From Bacillus sp. REN3 (GTDB taxonomy: Bacteria; Bacillota; Bacilli; Bacillales; Cytobacillaceae): a stretch of DNA of 64,000 bases. The translations under genes and the position numbers were made by a program. The notes below the pieces were generated by a model. That model worked only from the letters and a program-made list of their open reading frames with translations, was not told the DNA's origin and did no database searches. The stretch's first letter is position 1. Every line of letters starts with the position of its first letter. Location: the NCBI RefSeq assembly GCF_017912555.1, contig NZ_JAERSD010000013.1:1-64000 (forward strand), written 5' to 3'. Of the stretch, positions 52,319 to 61,168 are shown piece after piece.

Positions 52319-52654
52319 TTAGCTTATTTTTTCCTGGAGGAGGACTGCATGCAGGAGGTCATTGCGGACTTCGTTTTCTAACTTTCGGGCGGCTTCTACA
52401 GCATCATCAAAACGGTCATACGAAGAAGATGTGTAGACTGGCGGAGCACCATCTGCAAAACCGGCCGAATCGGTTTGATATACAAGGACATTCCAGTGGT
52501 AATATTCCTTTCCGGTTGCCTTTTGGCCTTGAAGGCCAATCAGCAAATGGCCGGGCAGCATATCTTGCTGAAGTTCCAGGAAGGCTTTCCTGTCATTTGC
52601 CCCAGCGGGAATCAAAGCCTTGTCATAAAAGTCGCGATAGAAAGCATTTTTCAT
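52319..52654 (-). CDS. Uncharacterised 111-residue protein
   Basis: The product is soluble, starts MKNAFYRDFYDKALIPAG, and is rich in Tyr, Asp and Glu, with no cysteine and no membrane segment. The ATG at 52654 lies behind AAAGGAGTGAGTTG; the longer frame from 52687 starts upstream of this site. I do not recognise a domain. No partner gene is adjacent; the fix operon converges on it from the other side. Confidence 0.6.
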   Translation of the reverse strand: MKNAFYRDFYDKALIPAGANDRKAFLELQQDMLPGHLLIGLQGQKATGKEYYHWNVLVYQTDSAGFADGAPPVYTSSSYDRFDDAVEAARKLENEVRNDLLHAVLLQEKIS

Positions 52655-52791
52655 CAACTCACTCCTTTTGCCAATATCTATAAACATATTATATGAAAGG
52701 AAACACTAAATTTGAAGATTAATTGTTAAAATTTTTAGAAATCTTTTCAATATGTCATATTTTCTCCACATTTAAGAAAATTGCCTGATCA

Positions 52792-52834
52792 TGTGATAAG
52801 AATCACAACATCTCCACAGCTTCAATTTTATACT
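52792..52834 (+). promoter_or_regulatory. Fnr-activated promoter of the hemerythrin gene
   Basis: TGTGATAAGAATCACA (52792-52807) is an exact TGTGA-N6-TCACA Fnr/Crp palindrome. TATACT at 52829-52834 puts the start near 52841, so the site is centred at -41.5, the classical activating position. Confidence 0.75.
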
Positions 52835-52870
52835 GATGGTATCAAAGAGAGATAGGGGAGGCAGAGAAAT

Positions 52871-53395
52871 ATGACAGGCTGTATGAGCGGCTTAAATCAT
52901 TATCCTGATACTATGATGTGTGACGGGCTGGAGCAATTAAAGGGTGAGCATCCGCCTCTTTTAGAAATGTTAGACGGATTAGTGACCCTTGCCAAAAGAA
53001 TTGAACAAGACCAAAGGGAAGAGGATTTCTCTGCACTAAGGAAAGCTGTGGAGAAATTCCTTTCTAGGCTTGAACCGCATTCCGAGCGAGAAGAAGGGGT
53101 ACTGTTCGAAATGATGGCTTCCTATATCGGCAGGGAAATGGGTCCAATCGCGGTCATGGAATACGAGCATGATCAAGCGAAACGTTTGATTGGCACATTC
53201 CTTCATAATACGAAAGATGGTACTTCAGGCTTTACAGTTCAAAAAATGAACGAGAATGCCCAATTGATCATACACGCGAATGATACGCTTGTCAGCCATT
53301 TTGCCAAAGAAGAAAACATCTTGTTCCCAATGGCAGAAAACATGCTTTCTGCAGACGAAAAACTGGAATTGGCAGAGAAAATCAAAATGAATTGA
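52871..53395 (+). CDS. Hemerythrin-domain protein
   Basis: The 174-residue four-helix protein carries the di-iron ligands of hemerythrins: HPPLLE, HSEREEGVLFEMM, EYEHDQAKRL and HFAKEENILFPMAE. Bacterial members of this type bind oxygen or nitric oxide, or help repair Fe-S clusters (RIC/ScdA-like, here without the N-terminal domain). An exact Fnr palindrome in activating position fits a role under low oxygen or nitrosative stress. The ATG follows ATAGGGGAGGCAGAGAAAT. It has its own terminator at 53401. Confidence 0.88.
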   Translation: MTGCMSGLNHYPDTMMCDGLEQLKGEHPPLLEMLDGLVTLAKRIEQDQREEDFSALRKAVEKFLSRLEPHSEREEGVLFEMMASYIGREMGPIAVMEYEHDQAKRLIGTFLHNTKDGTSGFTVQKMNENAQLIIHANDTLVSHFAKEENILFPMAENMLSADEKLELAEKIKMN

Positions 53396-53400
53396 CGATA

Positions 53401-53441
53401 AAAAGGGTGGAAAAGGACAATAAGTCCATTTCCACCCTTTT
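53401..53441. terminator. Bidirectional terminator
   Basis: AAAAGGGTGGAAA and TTTCCACCCTTTT form a perfect 13-bp stem between the convergent hemerythrin and small-protein genes. Confidence 0.88.
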
Positions 53442-53452
53442 AGCTATTTAAG

Positions 53453-53647
53453 CTAGGCTTCAGTAATAGTCACAAGCTTAATATCCTTCGTATCGAATCT
53501 GTGGAAGACATTGTCTTCGCTGGTGAATTCAATCACGCCCTCGTGATCCTTCGCATCCTGGATCGCTTCTGCAACATCCTCGACTTCAATCATCCTTGAT
53601 ACGGAAAAATCCTTTTCAAAAAAATAATCAATTTTAAACTTAGACAT
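53453..53647 (-). CDS. Small conserved protein of 64 residues
   Basis: The product starts MSKFKIDYFFEKDFSVSRMIEVEDV and is acidic, with a predicted beta/alpha pattern and no cysteine or membrane segment. The ATG at 53647 follows AAGGGAGATTACC; the longer frame from 53677 starts inside the leader. The family is unknown to me. Short proteins of this shape are common, uncharacterised genes in bacilli. Confidence 0.6.
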   Translation of the reverse strand: MSKFKIDYFFEKDFSVSRMIEVEDVAEAIQDAKDHEGVIEFTSEDNVFHRFDTKDIKLVTITEA

Positions 53648-53729
53648 GGTAATCTCCCTTTCAAAAAACTTACTCAATACATTTTTCCTTTAAGGGAGGA
53701 GTTATAAACATTTTTTTAATAATTAGAGA

Positions 53730-54959
53730 TTATGCGTTCCACTTAGCCAGTATGCTGTCCGAAGGCAGGAATAGCGTCAGGATGCCAAGCAACGGCAGGA
53801 ATCCTACTGAGATGATCATTGCTTGCAAGCCGATTAGATCGGCTATATAACCAAGGCCGACTGAACCAATGGCCCCCATCCCGAATGCTAAGCCGACAGT
53901 GAGTCCGGCCATCGTGCCAATCTTGCCTGGAACAAGTTCTTGTGCATAAACAACTGTTACAGAGAAGCTTGACATTAAGATGAAGCCGCCTGCAAGCAGC
54001 AGGATGAATGCGGCTGCTGGGGGAACGAATGGTATGAGTGCCGACAATGGCGCAGTGGCGACCATTGACAGGAAGATGATGTTCTTCTTGCCGAAACGGT
54101 CTGCGAGCGGCCCGCCAAAAAATGTGCCGAAAGCTCCGGAAACGAGGAATGCGAACAGGAAAATCTGTGCTTCTTTGATACTCAAGCCGTATTTTTCGAT
54201 TGCATAGAAGGCATAAAAGTTTGTCATCCCTGAAATATACCATGAACGGGCAAAAATCAAGAATAAAATCAAAACAAGCGCAGTTTTGACACTTTTGGAT
54301 AGCCCGTTGCGTGCATGGTTGGAAGATGCGTTCGATCTGGCAGCGATATTTTCAGCATTGAGCCTTTTTGTATACCATGAGGCGATATATATAAGTAAAA
54401 CGACTGCCAACGCGGCCACCAGGGTGAACCAGGCGGCGCCGATCTGGCCAAGGGGCACCAGGATGACGGCGGTGATCAAAGGAGCCAGTGCCTGGCCAGA
54501 GTTTCCGCCTACCTGGTAAATCGATTGGGCAAGTCCTCTGCGCTGGCCAGCAGCCATATAAGCGACCCTCGAGCCTTCAGGATGGAAGACAGCGGATCCC
54601 AAGCCGATAAACAAAACAGAAAGAATCACAAACTCGAAGCTTGAAGCAAAAGCAAGCCCGAGCACGCCGAATAAGGTGAATGTCAATCCCAGGGGTAAAG
54701 CATAAGGCATCGGTTTTTTGTCTGTCGCCATGCCAATCACAGGTTGGAGGATCGATGACACGATGTTAAGCGAAAAAGCGATCATCCCTAATTGAGTGAA
54801 GGATAATCCCATCGATTTTTCAAGTATTGGAAACATGGCAGGAATGACAGATTGGATCGAGTCGTTCAGTAAATGGGTCAGTCCAATGATAAAAAGGATT
54901 TTGTAAGCAGTCTCGTTTTGCTTTTGCGGATTTATTTTGACAGCTGCTGATTGGGTCAT
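53730..54959 (-). CDS. MFS transporter, fosmidomycin-resistance type
   Basis: The 409-residue protein has twelve membrane helices and the family markers GLTHLLNDSIQSVIPAMFPILE, GLGSAVFHPEGSRVAYMAAGQRRG and the A-motif-like GGPLADRFGKKN. These match the FsmR/Fsr fosmidomycin-resistance exporters of the major facilitator superfamily; physiological substrates are largely unknown. The ATG at 54959 follows GAAGGAGACAATC; the frame from 54995 has no site. Confidence 0.85.
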   Translation of the reverse strand: MTQSAAVKINPQKQNETAYKILFIIGLTHLLNDSIQSVIPAMFPILEKSMGLSFTQLGMIAFSLNIVSSILQPVIGMATDKKPMPYALPLGLTFTLFGVLGLAFASSFEFVILSVLFIGLGSAVFHPEGSRVAYMAAGQRRGLAQSIYQVGGNSGQALAPLITAVILVPLGQIGAAWFTLVAALAVVLLIYIASWYTKRLNAENIAARSNASSNHARNGLSKSVKTALVLILFLIFARSWYISGMTNFYAFYAIEKYGLSIKEAQIFLFAFLVSGAFGTFFGGPLADRFGKKNIIFLSMVATAPLSALIPFVPPAAAFILLLAGGFILMSSFSVTVVYAQELVPGKIGTMAGLTVGLAFGMGAIGSVGLGYIADLIGLQAMIISVGFLPLLGILTLFLPSDSILAKWNA

Positions 54960-55098
54960 GATTGTCTCCTTCAGAATTATTTCGGATACCTGCATTTTAT
55001 TTTACAGAAAAAGTTCAGAGATAAAAATAACATATTTTCTCAAGAATAGTAAGTGATATATAATTTGATTATTGAGAAAAAACAAAAAAGGTGACGGA

Positions 55099-56094
55099 AT
55101 GGAAAAAACAATTGAATGTTTGCTGACGGAAGTAATTTTGAAACAGTTTTTGATGAAATTTGGGCTGGAGGAGAAAGTCAAAAAACTCGGTGATTTCGAG
55201 AACTTCGTTTATGAAACATATAAAGACGGCGAGCCCTGCATTTTGCGGCTGACGCACAATTCCCATCGAAGCATTGATGAGATCGCATCTGAACTCGACT
55301 GGATCAGGCATCTTTCCAAAAGCGGCCTGTCAGTGCCCGATGTGTTTGTATCAAAAAGCGGTGAATTTGTCGAATCGATTCCTGTACAAGGTAATCATGT
55401 GTTTTTCGGCAGCCTATTTTCAAAGGCGAAGGGAGAGCCTGTAAAGGCGCACTCTGCTATATTTGACGAACCGCTGTTCAGGCTTTGGGGAGAAACGATC
55501 GGGAAAATGCATCTGGCAACAAAGAAATACCATCCCTCGGAAGGAATCATAGCAAGGAGCCGCTGGGACGAGGATGATTTAATGAAAATAGAAAAATATT
55601 TTCCAAACGATGACCCAGAAGTGACCAAGAATGCAAAGGAAATTATCGACACTGTGTCCCATCTGCCGCGAAGCCCAGAAGATTTTGGCCTTATCCATTC
55701 GGATATCCATCTCGGAAACTTCTTTTTTGATGGCAAAAACCTCAATGTCTTCGATTTCGATGATGCGAGTTACCATTGGTTCGTATCCGATTTGGCGATT
55801 CCGTTATATTACTCCATTCTAAGTATCGCGCCGTATGAAAAGAAAGAGGAACGCCAGCGGTTCGGCAATCGCTTTTTCAAAGTTTTCATCGAAGGGTACG
55901 AAAGAGCAAATCAGCTGCCGGAAGGATGGGAGGCACAGCTGCCATTGATGCTCATGCTGCGCGATGTGACCCTTTATTCTGTCCTTCATAAGAAAGTTTC
56001 TCCGGAAGGCCGCAATCGCAATGGACGGATCAAGGAAATGGTTGACGAGATCAGGGACAGATTGCGGAAGAAGCAGCCAATTTATCAGGAATGA
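55099..56094 (+). CDS. Aminoglycoside-phosphotransferase-fold kinase
   Basis: The 331-residue protein has the choline/APH kinase fold. The catalytic loop IHSDIHLGNFFF (HxDxxxxN) and FDFDDASYHWFVSDLA, with the metal-binding Asp, lie at about 205-245. Relatives include SrkA-like stress kinases, homoserine-kinase-type and CotS-like spore kinases. The substrate is not evident, and it is not close to true antibiotic phosphotransferases. The ATG at 55099 follows AAAGGTGACGGA. It overlaps the frame of the next gene by four bases. Confidence 0.8.
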   Translation: MEKTIECLLTEVILKQFLMKFGLEEKVKKLGDFENFVYETYKDGEPCILRLTHNSHRSIDEIASELDWIRHLSKSGLSVPDVFVSKSGEFVESIPVQGNHVFFGSLFSKAKGEPVKAHSAIFDEPLFRLWGETIGKMHLATKKYHPSEGIIARSRWDEDDLMKIEKYFPNDDPEVTKNAKEIIDTVSHLPRSPEDFGLIHSDIHLGNFFFDGKNLNVFDFDDASYHWFVSDLAIPLYYSILSIAPYEKKEERQRFGNRFFKVFIEGYERANQLPEGWEAQLPLMLMLRDVTLYSVLHKKVSPEGRNRNGRIKEMVDEIRDRLRKKQPIYQE

Positions 56095-56207
56095 GGCAGA
56101 AAACAATCCGTCTTTTCATTCTTTATAAAAGAGAAGCCTTGAAAGCAGGACGTTCCATTAAATCACTTAATGATATCAAGCCAATGCTAAGAGGGGAGTG
56201 GCTAAGG

Positions 56208-56756
56208 ATGCAGAATGTTAAGATTAGAAGGCCGCTAGCGAAGGAAAGGCTACAGTTAAATGAATTTTTTAAATTGGTCATTACGGATACCTTTATCAAG
56301 GAAGGAATAGGAGAAAAACTGGATGACCTTCATGAAGAATGCGCGATTAAGGAAAAATACTTGGAAAATGATTTGGAAAGCGGTGGAAAAAAACGATATT
56401 TTTTGATTGCTGAAGCTTCCGACAGAATAATCGGTTCAATTGAATATGGTCCGGCGAGCAAGCTTATTTGTGACTCTACAGATAATGCTTTCGGAAAAAC
56501 AGTTGAGGTAGGCACAGTATTTGTCCATCCCGATTATCAAGGGAAAGGTATTGGAAGCATGCTGCTAAATGAAATAGTATTTGTATTACAGAACGAAAGG
56601 ATAGAAGCGTTTTGCCTGGATAGCGGTTATTCGATTGCCCAGAAAATATGGAAAAAGAAATTCGGGAAGCCAGAATACTTGTTAAAGGATTTTTGGGGTG
56701 AAGGATCTGACCACATGATTTGGGGGCTCAAAGTGAAAGATTGGATTCGGAAATGA
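56208..56756 (+). CDS. GNAT-family N-acetyltransferase
   Basis: The 182-residue protein has the GNAT acetyl-CoA signature VEVGTVFVHPDYQGKGIGSMLLNE at about 98-121. It transfers an acetyl group to an amine, but the acceptor is unknown. I prefer the ATG at 56208, nine bases behind GGGGAG; the frame continues upstream to 56091, overlapping the kinase-like gene. The two probably form one transcript. Confidence 0.8.
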   Translation: MQNVKIRRPLAKERLQLNEFFKLVITDTFIKEGIGEKLDDLHEECAIKEKYLENDLESGGKKRYFLIAEASDRIIGSIEYGPASKLICDSTDNAFGKTVEVGTVFVHPDYQGKGIGSMLLNEIVFVLQNERIEAFCLDSGYSIAQKIWKKKFGKPEYLLKDFWGEGSDHMIWGLKVKDWIRK

Positions 56757-56788
56757 AGGAAAAACGTTCTCCCTCAATAAACGTAAAA

Positions 56789-56819
56789 AAATGCCCAGGG
56801 CTAAAAGCCCCGGGCATTT
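56789..56819 (-). terminator. Terminator of the TPM-LemA operon
   Basis: AAATGCCCAGGGCT and AGCCCCGGGCATTT pair with one mismatch around a 3-base loop. On the minus strand the stem is followed by TTTT. It probably also ends the plus-strand GNAT gene. Confidence 0.75.
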
Positions 56820-56892
56820 CCACGAAGCAATCCAATATGAATCTCCATAAATGGCGGTTACGGCCGCAATGGAAATGAACCGGATAGTTCAA

Positions 56893-57624
56893 TTACCATC
56901 CTCTGCTTGCTCCGCCTCCACCTGAAGATCCCCCGCCGCCCCCACGAGGGCCGCCTCCTCTGCCGCCTCCCCTGGTAATGATGGAGAGGAGAGCGTAGGT
57001 CAGTGTGCCTCCGAAGAACTTGAAATCCAGGAAGACGATGGCGAATACGATAATCGCCAGCAACCATCCGGGAATTGGCAGTTCTTGCTGTTGCCTGCTT
57101 GTTGAAGTATCGGATTCCTCCGTTCCGGAAACCTCATTTGCAAGGGCCTTGTACGTATTCATGACGGCAAGGTTCGGCTGTCCATTTTGCAAATGTGGAA
57201 TCGCGTATTCATCAAGAATCCAGCCAGCCTTTCCATCAGGAATGGTTCCCTCGAGACCGTAGCCGACCTCAATCCGGATTTTTTTCTCTTTCACGGCAAG
57301 GACCAGAAGGGCGCCATTATTGTTTTCCTTCGTCCCAAGCATATATTTCCGGAAAGCTTCGACAGCGTATTCCTCGATGCTCGCATCACCAATTGACTTT
57401 ACGGTCAGTACAGCAACCTGCGAGGTGGTTTTGCCCTCTATTTCCCTGCCGAGACTCCGAATCTGTGTCTCTTCGTTTTCATTTAAAACATCCGCAAAGT
57501 CCTGGACGTAAATGTCTCCAATTGGTCCGGGTATTCCAGCGGGCGCCGCGATTGCTCCGGCCGGGAGCAGCAACACCAGGGCGATCAGGATAGCTGCTAT
57601 TCCGGAGAATCTTCTTGGTTTCAT
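56893..57624 (-). CDS. TPM-domain membrane protein
   Basis: The 243-residue protein has a signal peptide (1-26) and a TPM domain at about 35-165 (YVQDFADVLNENEETQIRSL, VAVLTVKSIGDASIEEYAVEAF, IRIEVGYGLEGTIPDG). One membrane helix follows at about 187-205, with a Gly-rich tail of about 25 residues ending ASRGW. TPM domains have been linked to metal-dependent phosphatase activity and photosystem repair in plants; in bacteria the role is unclear. It lies two bases after lemA, a frequent pairing in bacteria. The tail is typical of the family. Confidence 0.88.
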   Translation of the reverse strand: MKPRRFSGIAAILIALVLLLPAGAIAAPAGIPGPIGDIYVQDFADVLNENEETQIRSLGREIEGKTTSQVAVLTVKSIGDASIEEYAVEAFRKYMLGTKENNNGALLVLAVKEKKIRIEVGYGLEGTIPDGKAGWILDEYAIPHLQNGQPNLAVMNTYKALANEVSGTEESDTSTSRQQQELPIPGWLLAIIVFAIVFLDFKFFGGTLTYALLSIITRGGGRGGGPRGGGGGSSGGGGASRGW

Positions 57625-57626
57625 TG

Positions 57627-58199
57627 TCAGTCTCCAAAGTCAACCGCAGGCGTTTCCTGCGCCCGGGGGTCGGCTTTAAAGTATTCTTTTTCATCAAAAC
57701 CGGTCACAGCGGCGACAATAGCACCCGGGAATCGCTTCACTTTTTTATTGTACCTGGAAACCTGGTCATTATAATCCTTCCTGGCTACAGCGAGCCTATT
57801 TTCTGTTCCGGCGAGCTCATCCATCAATCGGGTGAACTGCTTGTCCGCTTTCAAGTCCGGGTAGTTTTCAACGACGACAAGCAATCGGTTTAACGCACTC
57901 GATAGTTCAGCGTTCGCAGTTGCTTCTTCTTCAGGAGTCTTCGCTCCTGCCAGCTGTGCTCTCGCATCAGAAATCGACTGGATGACTTCCTTTTCATGGG
58001 CTGCATAGCCTTTGACCGTATTGACGAGGTTCGGGATCAAATCCAGCCTCCTTTGCAGCTGATTTTCCACCTGGGCATACGCCTGGTCTACATTTTCTTC
58101 CTCTGAAACAAAACTGTTATAGCTTCCAATCATCATGAAGATACCGCCTACAAGCAAGATGGCGATGATGATCATTATTCCTTTAAATCCAGATTTCAT
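57627..58199 (-). CDS. lemA: LemA family protein
   Basis: The 190-residue protein has an N-terminal membrane anchor (7-25) and the helical LemA domain: YNSFVSEEENVDQAYAQVENQLQRRLDLIPNLVNTVKGYAAHE and the C-terminal NDQVSRYNKKVKRFPGAIVAAVTGF. Its molecular function is not firmly known; it is thought to act at the envelope. It forms an operon with the TPM gene, with which it co-occurs widely. The ATG follows AACAGGAGTGGCTAATC. Confidence 0.92.
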   Translation of the reverse strand: MKSGFKGIMIIIAILLVGGIFMMIGSYNSFVSEEENVDQAYAQVENQLQRRLDLIPNLVNTVKGYAAHEKEVIQSISDARAQLAGAKTPEEEATANAELSSALNRLLVVVENYPDLKADKQFTRLMDELAGTENRLAVARKDYNDQVSRYNKKVKRFPGAIVAAVTGFDEKEYFKADPRAQETPAVDFGD

Positions 58200-58397
58200 G
58201 ATTAGCCACTCCTGTTAATGAAATGTTTTATTGATGCAAGTATTTTTCCCTCTTTTGGGAATCTTTTAAACTAAGTAAGATATTTTATGGCCCACAGGGA
58301 TACCGAAGGAAGAATAGGAAGGTTAATACTGCTAAAATTTCAGATATCAGCTATACTCTTATTATGGGAATGTGTAAAAAGTAAAGGATGGACTTAT

Positions 58398-58838
58398 ATG
58401 AATCATGGCAAAGAAGAACAATCATTGAAACTATTCATTGTCCTGTCCAGAGCGTACAGGGCGATCAACGAAAAAGTGAATAAGGGCATTCAGAAAAAAG
58501 GTTTGAACCCGACTGAGTTCGCTGTCCTCGAACTATTATACCATAAAGGGGAACAGCCTCTGCAGCAAATAGGAGGAAAGATTTTGCTCGCGAGCGGCAG
58601 CATCACTTATGTAGTCGACAAACTTGAAGAAAAAGGCTATCTTAACCGCATCGCCTGTCCAAAGGACCGCAGGGTAACCTATGCGAAAATTTCTGAGGAA
58701 GGGAAAAAACTGATCGAAAGCATTTTTCCTGAGCATAGCGCGCTGATCCATGAATTGATGGGCAGCCTATCAGAAGAGGAAAAGGATATAGCCATTGAAC
58801 TTCTGAAGAAGCTTGGACTCTCTGTCAGCAGATATTAA
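58398..58838 (+). CDS. MarR-family transcriptional regulator
   Basis: The 146-residue protein has the MarR winged helix: LNPTEFAVLELLYHKGEQPLQQIG, LASGSITYVVDKLEEKGYLNRIACPKDRRVTYAKISEEG. The DRR wing is typical of quinone/thiol-stress regulators such as MhqR/YkvE. It has no cysteine in the usual sensing position, only one in RIACPKDRR. I chose the ATG at 58398, ten bases behind AAAGG; the longer frame starts upstream of the promoter region. The target is unknown; the neighbours give no hint. Confidence 0.85.
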   Translation: MNHGKEEQSLKLFIVLSRAYRAINEKVNKGIQKKGLNPTEFAVLELLYHKGEQPLQQIGGKILLASGSITYVVDKLEEKGYLNRIACPKDRRVTYAKISEEGKKLIESIFPEHSALIHELMGSLSEEEKDIAIELLKKLGLSVSRY

Positions 58839-58862
58839 AACGGCTAATGCGCCGTTTTTTTT
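58837..58862 (+). terminator. Terminator of the marR gene
   Basis: AAAACGGC-TAATGC-GCCGTTTT overlaps the stop codon and is followed by further T. Confidence 0.88.
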
Positions 58863-58954
58863 CTTTGCTAAAAGGATAATCATGAACAGTCATAGAATAG
58901 GAATATGATAGGGGTTCGCCAGTTAATCCCAAAAATGAAACGGGGGGAATGGAA

Positions 58955-60649
58955 ATGAAATTTGAGGAATTTACATATACCCGCCCTGATTTGGGCGAGG
59001 TGACAGCAAGGTTTGAAAAAGCGCTCGAAAAATTCAGGAATGCCGGTTCCCTTGAGGAACAGAACGCGGCGATGAATGAAATCAATGGTCTTAGGAATGA
59101 TGTCAACACGATGTTCAACCTATGCTATATCCGCCACTCTATTGATACGGAGGATGAATTTTACAAAACAGAGCAAGACTACCTCGATGAGCTTGCACCC
59201 CAGATAGAGGGGCTGGTGACAAAATATTATGAAGCACTTGTCGCTTCTCCTTTCCGTGATGAGCTGGAGAATAAGTGGGGACGCCAGCTTTTTGCATTGG
59301 CTGAGGCCCAGCTTAAGCAATTTTCTTCGGAAATCGTGCCTTTGATGCAGAAGGAAAACAAGTTATCGACTGAGTATACTAAGTTAGTTGCATCAGCCAA
59401 AATCATGTTTGATGGTGAAAAAAGGACGCTGGCACAACTTGATGCTTTTACAGAGTCAAAGGATCGTGAGATAAGGAAGAGAGCGAGTGAAGCAAAATTT
59501 GGATTTTTTGCTGAACACGGGGAAGAATTCGACCGGATTTTTGATGACCTTGTGAAGGTAAGGACTGAAATCGCGCACAAGCTGGGTTATGAAAATTTTG
59601 TCGAATTAGCCTATTACAGGATGTTCCGTACAGATTATGACAGCAAAATGGTTGCCGCTTTCCGTGAACAGGTACGAAAATATATCGTTCCGACAGCAAC
59701 GAAACTGAAGGAGCGGCAGAAAGAACGGATCGGGGTTGATATGCTGAAGTATTATGACGAGCCATTCAATTTCAAGAGCGGGAACCCTGCTCCGAAAGGG
59801 GCCCCGGAATGGATCGTTGAGAACGGACAAAAAATGTATGATGAACTTTCTCCTGAAACAGGTGGATTTTTCCGATTCATGATTGAGAACAACCTGATGG
59901 ATCTTGTCGCCAAGAAAGGAAAAGCCAGCGGAGGCTATTGCACGTATATCGAGAATTACAGAACTCCTTTCATTTTTTCGAATTTCAATGGGACCTCCGG
60001 TGACATCGATGTCCTTACCCACGAAGCAGGCCATGCTTTCCAAGTCTATGCAAGCCGGCATTTCGAGATTCCGGAATACAACTGGCCAACCTATGAAGCG
60101 TGTGAAATCCATTCCATGAGCATGGAATTTTTCACATGGCCATGGATGGAACTGTTCTTTCAGGAAGATACGGATAAGTATAAATTTTCGCATTTGAGCA
60201 GCAGTCTGCTCTTCCTTCCATATGGAGTTTCTGTCGATGAATTCCAGCACTGGGTATATGAGAATCCTGATGCGACGCCAGCAGAAAGGAAGCGCCAGTG
60301 GCGTGAAATCGAGAAGAAATACCTTCCGCACAAGGACTATGACGGAAACCATTACCTTGAGGAAGGGGGCTTCTGGCAGCGCCAGGCGCACATCTACAAT
60401 TCGCCGTTCTACTACATTGACTATACACTCGCCCAAATTTGTGCATTCCAGTTCTGGAAAAGGTCCAGGGAGAACAAGGAAGATGCATGGAATGATTATG
60501 TAAAGCTATGCAAGCTGGGAGGCAGCATGTCGTTCACAGAGCTTGTGAAACAGGCAAATCTGATTTCTCCATTTGAAGAAGGCTGTGTTCAGTCGGTCAT
60601 TGGGGAAATCGAAAGCTGGCTTGGCTCAGTGGATGACCAAAATCTATAA
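58955..60649 (+). CDS. pepF: M3-family oligoendopeptidase F
   Basis: The 564-residue zinc metallopeptidase cuts short peptides in the cytoplasm. The zinc motif is HEAGH (His356, Glu357, His360) in LTHEAGHAFQVYASRHF, and the third ligand Glu lies in ACEIHSMSMEFFTWPWMELFF. The length matches the M3 family oligoendopeptidases of bacilli. I start at the ATG at 58955, seven bases behind GGGGGGA; the ATG at 58949 is too close. It is monocistronic with a strong terminator. Confidence 0.93.
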   Translation: MKFEEFTYTRPDLGEVTARFEKALEKFRNAGSLEEQNAAMNEINGLRNDVNTMFNLCYIRHSIDTEDEFYKTEQDYLDELAPQIEGLVTKYYEALVASPFRDELENKWGRQLFALAEAQLKQFSSEIVPLMQKENKLSTEYTKLVASAKIMFDGEKRTLAQLDAFTESKDREIRKRASEAKFGFFAEHGEEFDRIFDDLVKVRTEIAHKLGYENFVELAYYRMFRTDYDSKMVAAFREQVRKYIVPTATKLKERQKERIGVDMLKYYDEPFNFKSGNPAPKGAPEWIVENGQKMYDELSPETGGFFRFMIENNLMDLVAKKGKASGGYCTYIENYRTPFIFSNFNGTSGDIDVLTHEAGHAFQVYASRHFEIPEYNWPTYEACEIHSMSMEFFTWPWMELFFQEDTDKYKFSHLSSSLLFLPYGVSVDEFQHWVYENPDATPAERKRQWREIEKKYLPHKDYDGNHYLEEGGFWQRQAHIYNSPFYYIDYTLAQICAFQFWKRSRENKEDAWNDYVKLCKLGGSMSFTELVKQANLISPFEEGCVQSVIGEIESWLGSVDDQNL

Positions 60650-60653
60650 AGAA

Positions 60654-60684
60654 AAAAGCGAAGCCCAAGGGTTTCGCTTTTTTT
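60654..60684 (+). terminator. Terminator of pepF
   Basis: AAGCGAAGCCC-AA-GGGTTTCGCTT with a T run, immediately behind the stop. Confidence 0.9.
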
Positions 60685-60711
60685 GTGCATGAAATGATTA
60701 TTTCATGCACA
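60684..60711. repeat. Perfect 12-bp inverted repeat
   Basis: TGTGCATGAAAT and ATTTCATGCACA form a perfect stem with a 4-base loop, directly behind the pepF terminator. No T run follows, so it is probably a second, factor-independent stabilising stem or part of a short repeat. Confidence 0.6.
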
Positions 60712-61168
60712 AACCTATTGCTTAGCGATGCGCGTGGCAATGGTTTTATAAAGGCAAATTGATGATTCTTTTAGCGGGAATGTGCTTGTTAGTGATCTTC
60801 TTCAATTAGCATATGAAAAATTGAAATAGGAATTTTTGTTGCACAATCAATAGTGGAAATATGGTTCCAGAACATCCGGAAAGGTCGATAAAATTGTGCT
60901 TGTCGATTGTACTTGTAATATTGCTGAGCTAAGTATCTTCGAAGAACTTCACATAAACCGGGAAAATGAGCAGCGGTAAGCTGCTCATTTTCTCAAAAGG
61001 TTTTTAATCTTGGGTGTCCCATGCTTGGGAATGGTTTAGGCATTCTCAAGCCCTATAAGAACACTCGTCCGGTCCGGCTGTCAGGATTGAAGGATGCCGG
61101 TTGGGCTGCCCAATGAAAGGAAGAATCACGGCCACATATACGGATACTGATTTTGTCAGGGAATATAT
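60712..61168. other. Intergenic region with a possible gene relic
   Basis: No intact gene. At 60761-60829 a plus-strand frame reads DDSFSGNVLVSDLLQLAYEK and ends LK-stop, which looks like the C-terminus of a lost protein, but stops lie just upstream. GAAAATGAGCAGC and GCTGCTCATTTTC at 60962-60993 form a perfect terminator-like stem. Confidence 0.35.
60962..60993. terminator. Bidirectional terminator-like stem
   Basis: GAAAATGAGCAGC and GCTGCTCATTTTC pair perfectly over 13 bp with a 5-base loop. It lies about 170 bases past the stop of the minus-strand RND gene and may end it. Confidence 0.65.

Noticed and set aside
59606-60436. Long minus-strand frame inside pepF
   Set aside because: It lies fully antisense to a well-identified peptidase and has no recognisable protein features.
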